From NCBI GenBank assembly GCA_017650105.1, contig JAGCFO010000036.1, positions 1 to 64,000 on the forward strand: 64,000 nucleotides of DNA, given 5' to 3'. Origin of the DNA: Bacteroidaceae bacterium (lineage in GTDB: Bacteria > Bacteroidota > Bacteroidia > Bacteroidales > Bacteroidaceae). Both the position numbers and the translations under genes were made by a program. Below are positions 63,407-64,000 of the stretch, in pieces. The stretch's first letter is position 1. Every line of letters begins with the position of its first letter. Below the pieces are notes generated by a model. That model had not been told where the DNA came from. It was given only the letters and a program-made list of their open reading frames with translations, and ran no database searches.

Positions 63407-63649
63407 CTAAGGCGTTCCTAAGTGCTCGGTGATGGTTCGCACCTGTCGGGGGGTGAAGCGACGCTGCGAGGATTGGTACCCTTGCGCGCGTAACTCGCGG
63501 GCGAGGGGCTTGCACAGCTCCAGCTCGTGGCGCAGGGCACGCCATGCGGCACAGGGTGTATGCTGGGGAAAGTAAAGCATCGCCAGCTCGGTGCGCCCGT
63601 AGGTGCGTAGGATGAAGGGAGTTTCAATGATGTCGGGAGTTAGGTTCAT
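63407..63649 (-). CDS. DUF4248-family small protein
   Basis: Protein of about 80 residues from the ATG at 63649 (MNLTPDIIETPFILRTYGRT). The pattern RTYGRTELAMLYFPQ, WRALRHELELC and FTPRQVRTITEHLGTP matches DUF4248, a Bacteroidales-only family with a short helix-turn-helix-like fold. In related genomes such genes tend to accompany VirE-type primase, HU-like and amidase genes in accessory clusters; none of those is inside this window. A longer frame using a TTG start adds 46 residues with no similarity. Function not known. Confidence 0.8.
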   Translation of the reverse strand: MNLTPDIIETPFILRTYGRTELAMLYFPQHTPCAAWRALRHELELCKPLARELRAQGYQSSQRRFTPRQVRTITEHLGTP

Positions 63650-64000
63650 AGCATTTGTGTGTTTGTTGATGTAAAAGTACGAAAAATCCCCGATTCTTGC
63701 AAGAAAAACACGAGAAAAGTGAGAAATGTTTTCATCTGCAACGCGGTGTATTTCAACGAATTGCAGTGCACTAAAAAACTTTTTCAAAAATTAATCGTAT
63801 ATAACCGTATATAACCGTATTTGGCATGAAGGAGATGTAGTATCTTTGTAGTGTCAAAGAAATAGACGCAGCCACATCCGTTACGATGCGCTAAAGACAA
63901 GTCAAAAAAGTTGCCTGATAATTTGGACATAACGAAAAGAATCACTACCTTTACACCAGAATTAACAAACTGCTATTCAGCACTGAAACTGCAAAAATCT
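63650..64000 (+). promoter_or_regulatory. Promoter region with iteron-like repeats for a gene beyond the window
   Basis: Tandem CGTATATAAC repeats at 63796-63805 and 63806-63815 plus a partial third. A plus-strand promoter follows: TTTGG near 63820-63824 and TATCTTTG at 63841-63848. A second candidate is TTTGG near 63922 and TACCTTTA at 63946-63953. No start codon with a credible frame occurs before the edge. Confidence 0.55.

Overview
The window reads as chromosomal DNA from a member of the Bacteroidales. Supporting signs are a SusC/SusD pair, many lipoproteins with Bacteroidetes-type lipoboxes, promoters of the form TAnnTTTG, a fused E1 alpha/beta keto-acid dehydrogenase, a DUF4248-type protein, and short C-terminal tails of the type IX-sorting kind (GRRV...GLYIVNGKKV) that are frequent in Prevotella-like genomes. 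I favour a Prevotellaceae-type organism, but only at low confidence. I found no tRNA, rRNA, CRISPR array or intact transposase.

Layout. 0-0.8 kb: a uracil-DNA-glycosylase-like protein. 1.1-7.6 kb (minus): E2, E3 and fused E1 of a 2-oxoacid dehydrogenase complex, followed without a gap by a secreted beta-helix protein. 7.9-18.3 kb (minus): a nucleoside/ribose salvage locus with a large secreted multidomain protein, two exported nucleoside hydrolases, a FAS1 lipoprotein, an RbsU/GRP-type sugar transporter and a ribokinase. It ends next to a short receiver-AraC regulator whose phospho-acceptor Asp is Glu. 19.9-22.1 kb (minus): esterase, YbeY and a SpmA-SpmB fusion. 22.5-30.9 kb (plus): RuvB, a giant alpha-2-macroglobulin lacking the thioester Cys, and a flippase. 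31.1-41.7 kb (minus): a RagAB-like uptake locus with SusC, SusD, a surface lipoprotein, an S8 protease lipoprotein and a small lipoprotein; its SusC carries a C-terminal OmpA peptidoglycan-binding domain. 42.5-45.1 kb (minus): a membrane protein of unknown function and a beta-propeller lipoprotein with one CXXCH haem motif. 45.2-50.1 kb (plus): an M6 metalloprotease with a sorting tail and two small lipoproteins. 50.3-54.9 kb (plus): guaB, trmB, mrp, ftcD.

55.0-61.1 kb is a divergent cell-wall-sugar recycling region. On the minus strand are an AmpG-like permease and a secreted deacetylase-like lipoprotein. On the plus strand are an AmgK-like anomeric sugar kinase fused to the GlcN6P-sensing C-terminal domain of RapZ, a BadF/NagK-type kinase and a MurU-like nucleotidyltransferase. 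61.2-64 kb is a scarred accessory region: two 228-bp direct repeats, a GH16 gene cut at a repeat boundary, a large inverted-repeat structure, a DUF4248 gene and iteron-like repeats by a promoter whose gene lies past the window edge.

Between genes, almost always just 3' of a stop codon, lie purine-rich repeats built on GATGAAGAA(A/G) and TTTTCGAGAAGG. Their purine strand is the plus strand in nearly every case regardless of gene direction. The candidates I rate highest for an undescribed system are the SusC-OmpA fusion, the AmgK-RapZ cassette, the phosphomimetic-looking regulator and the polar intergenic repeat family.
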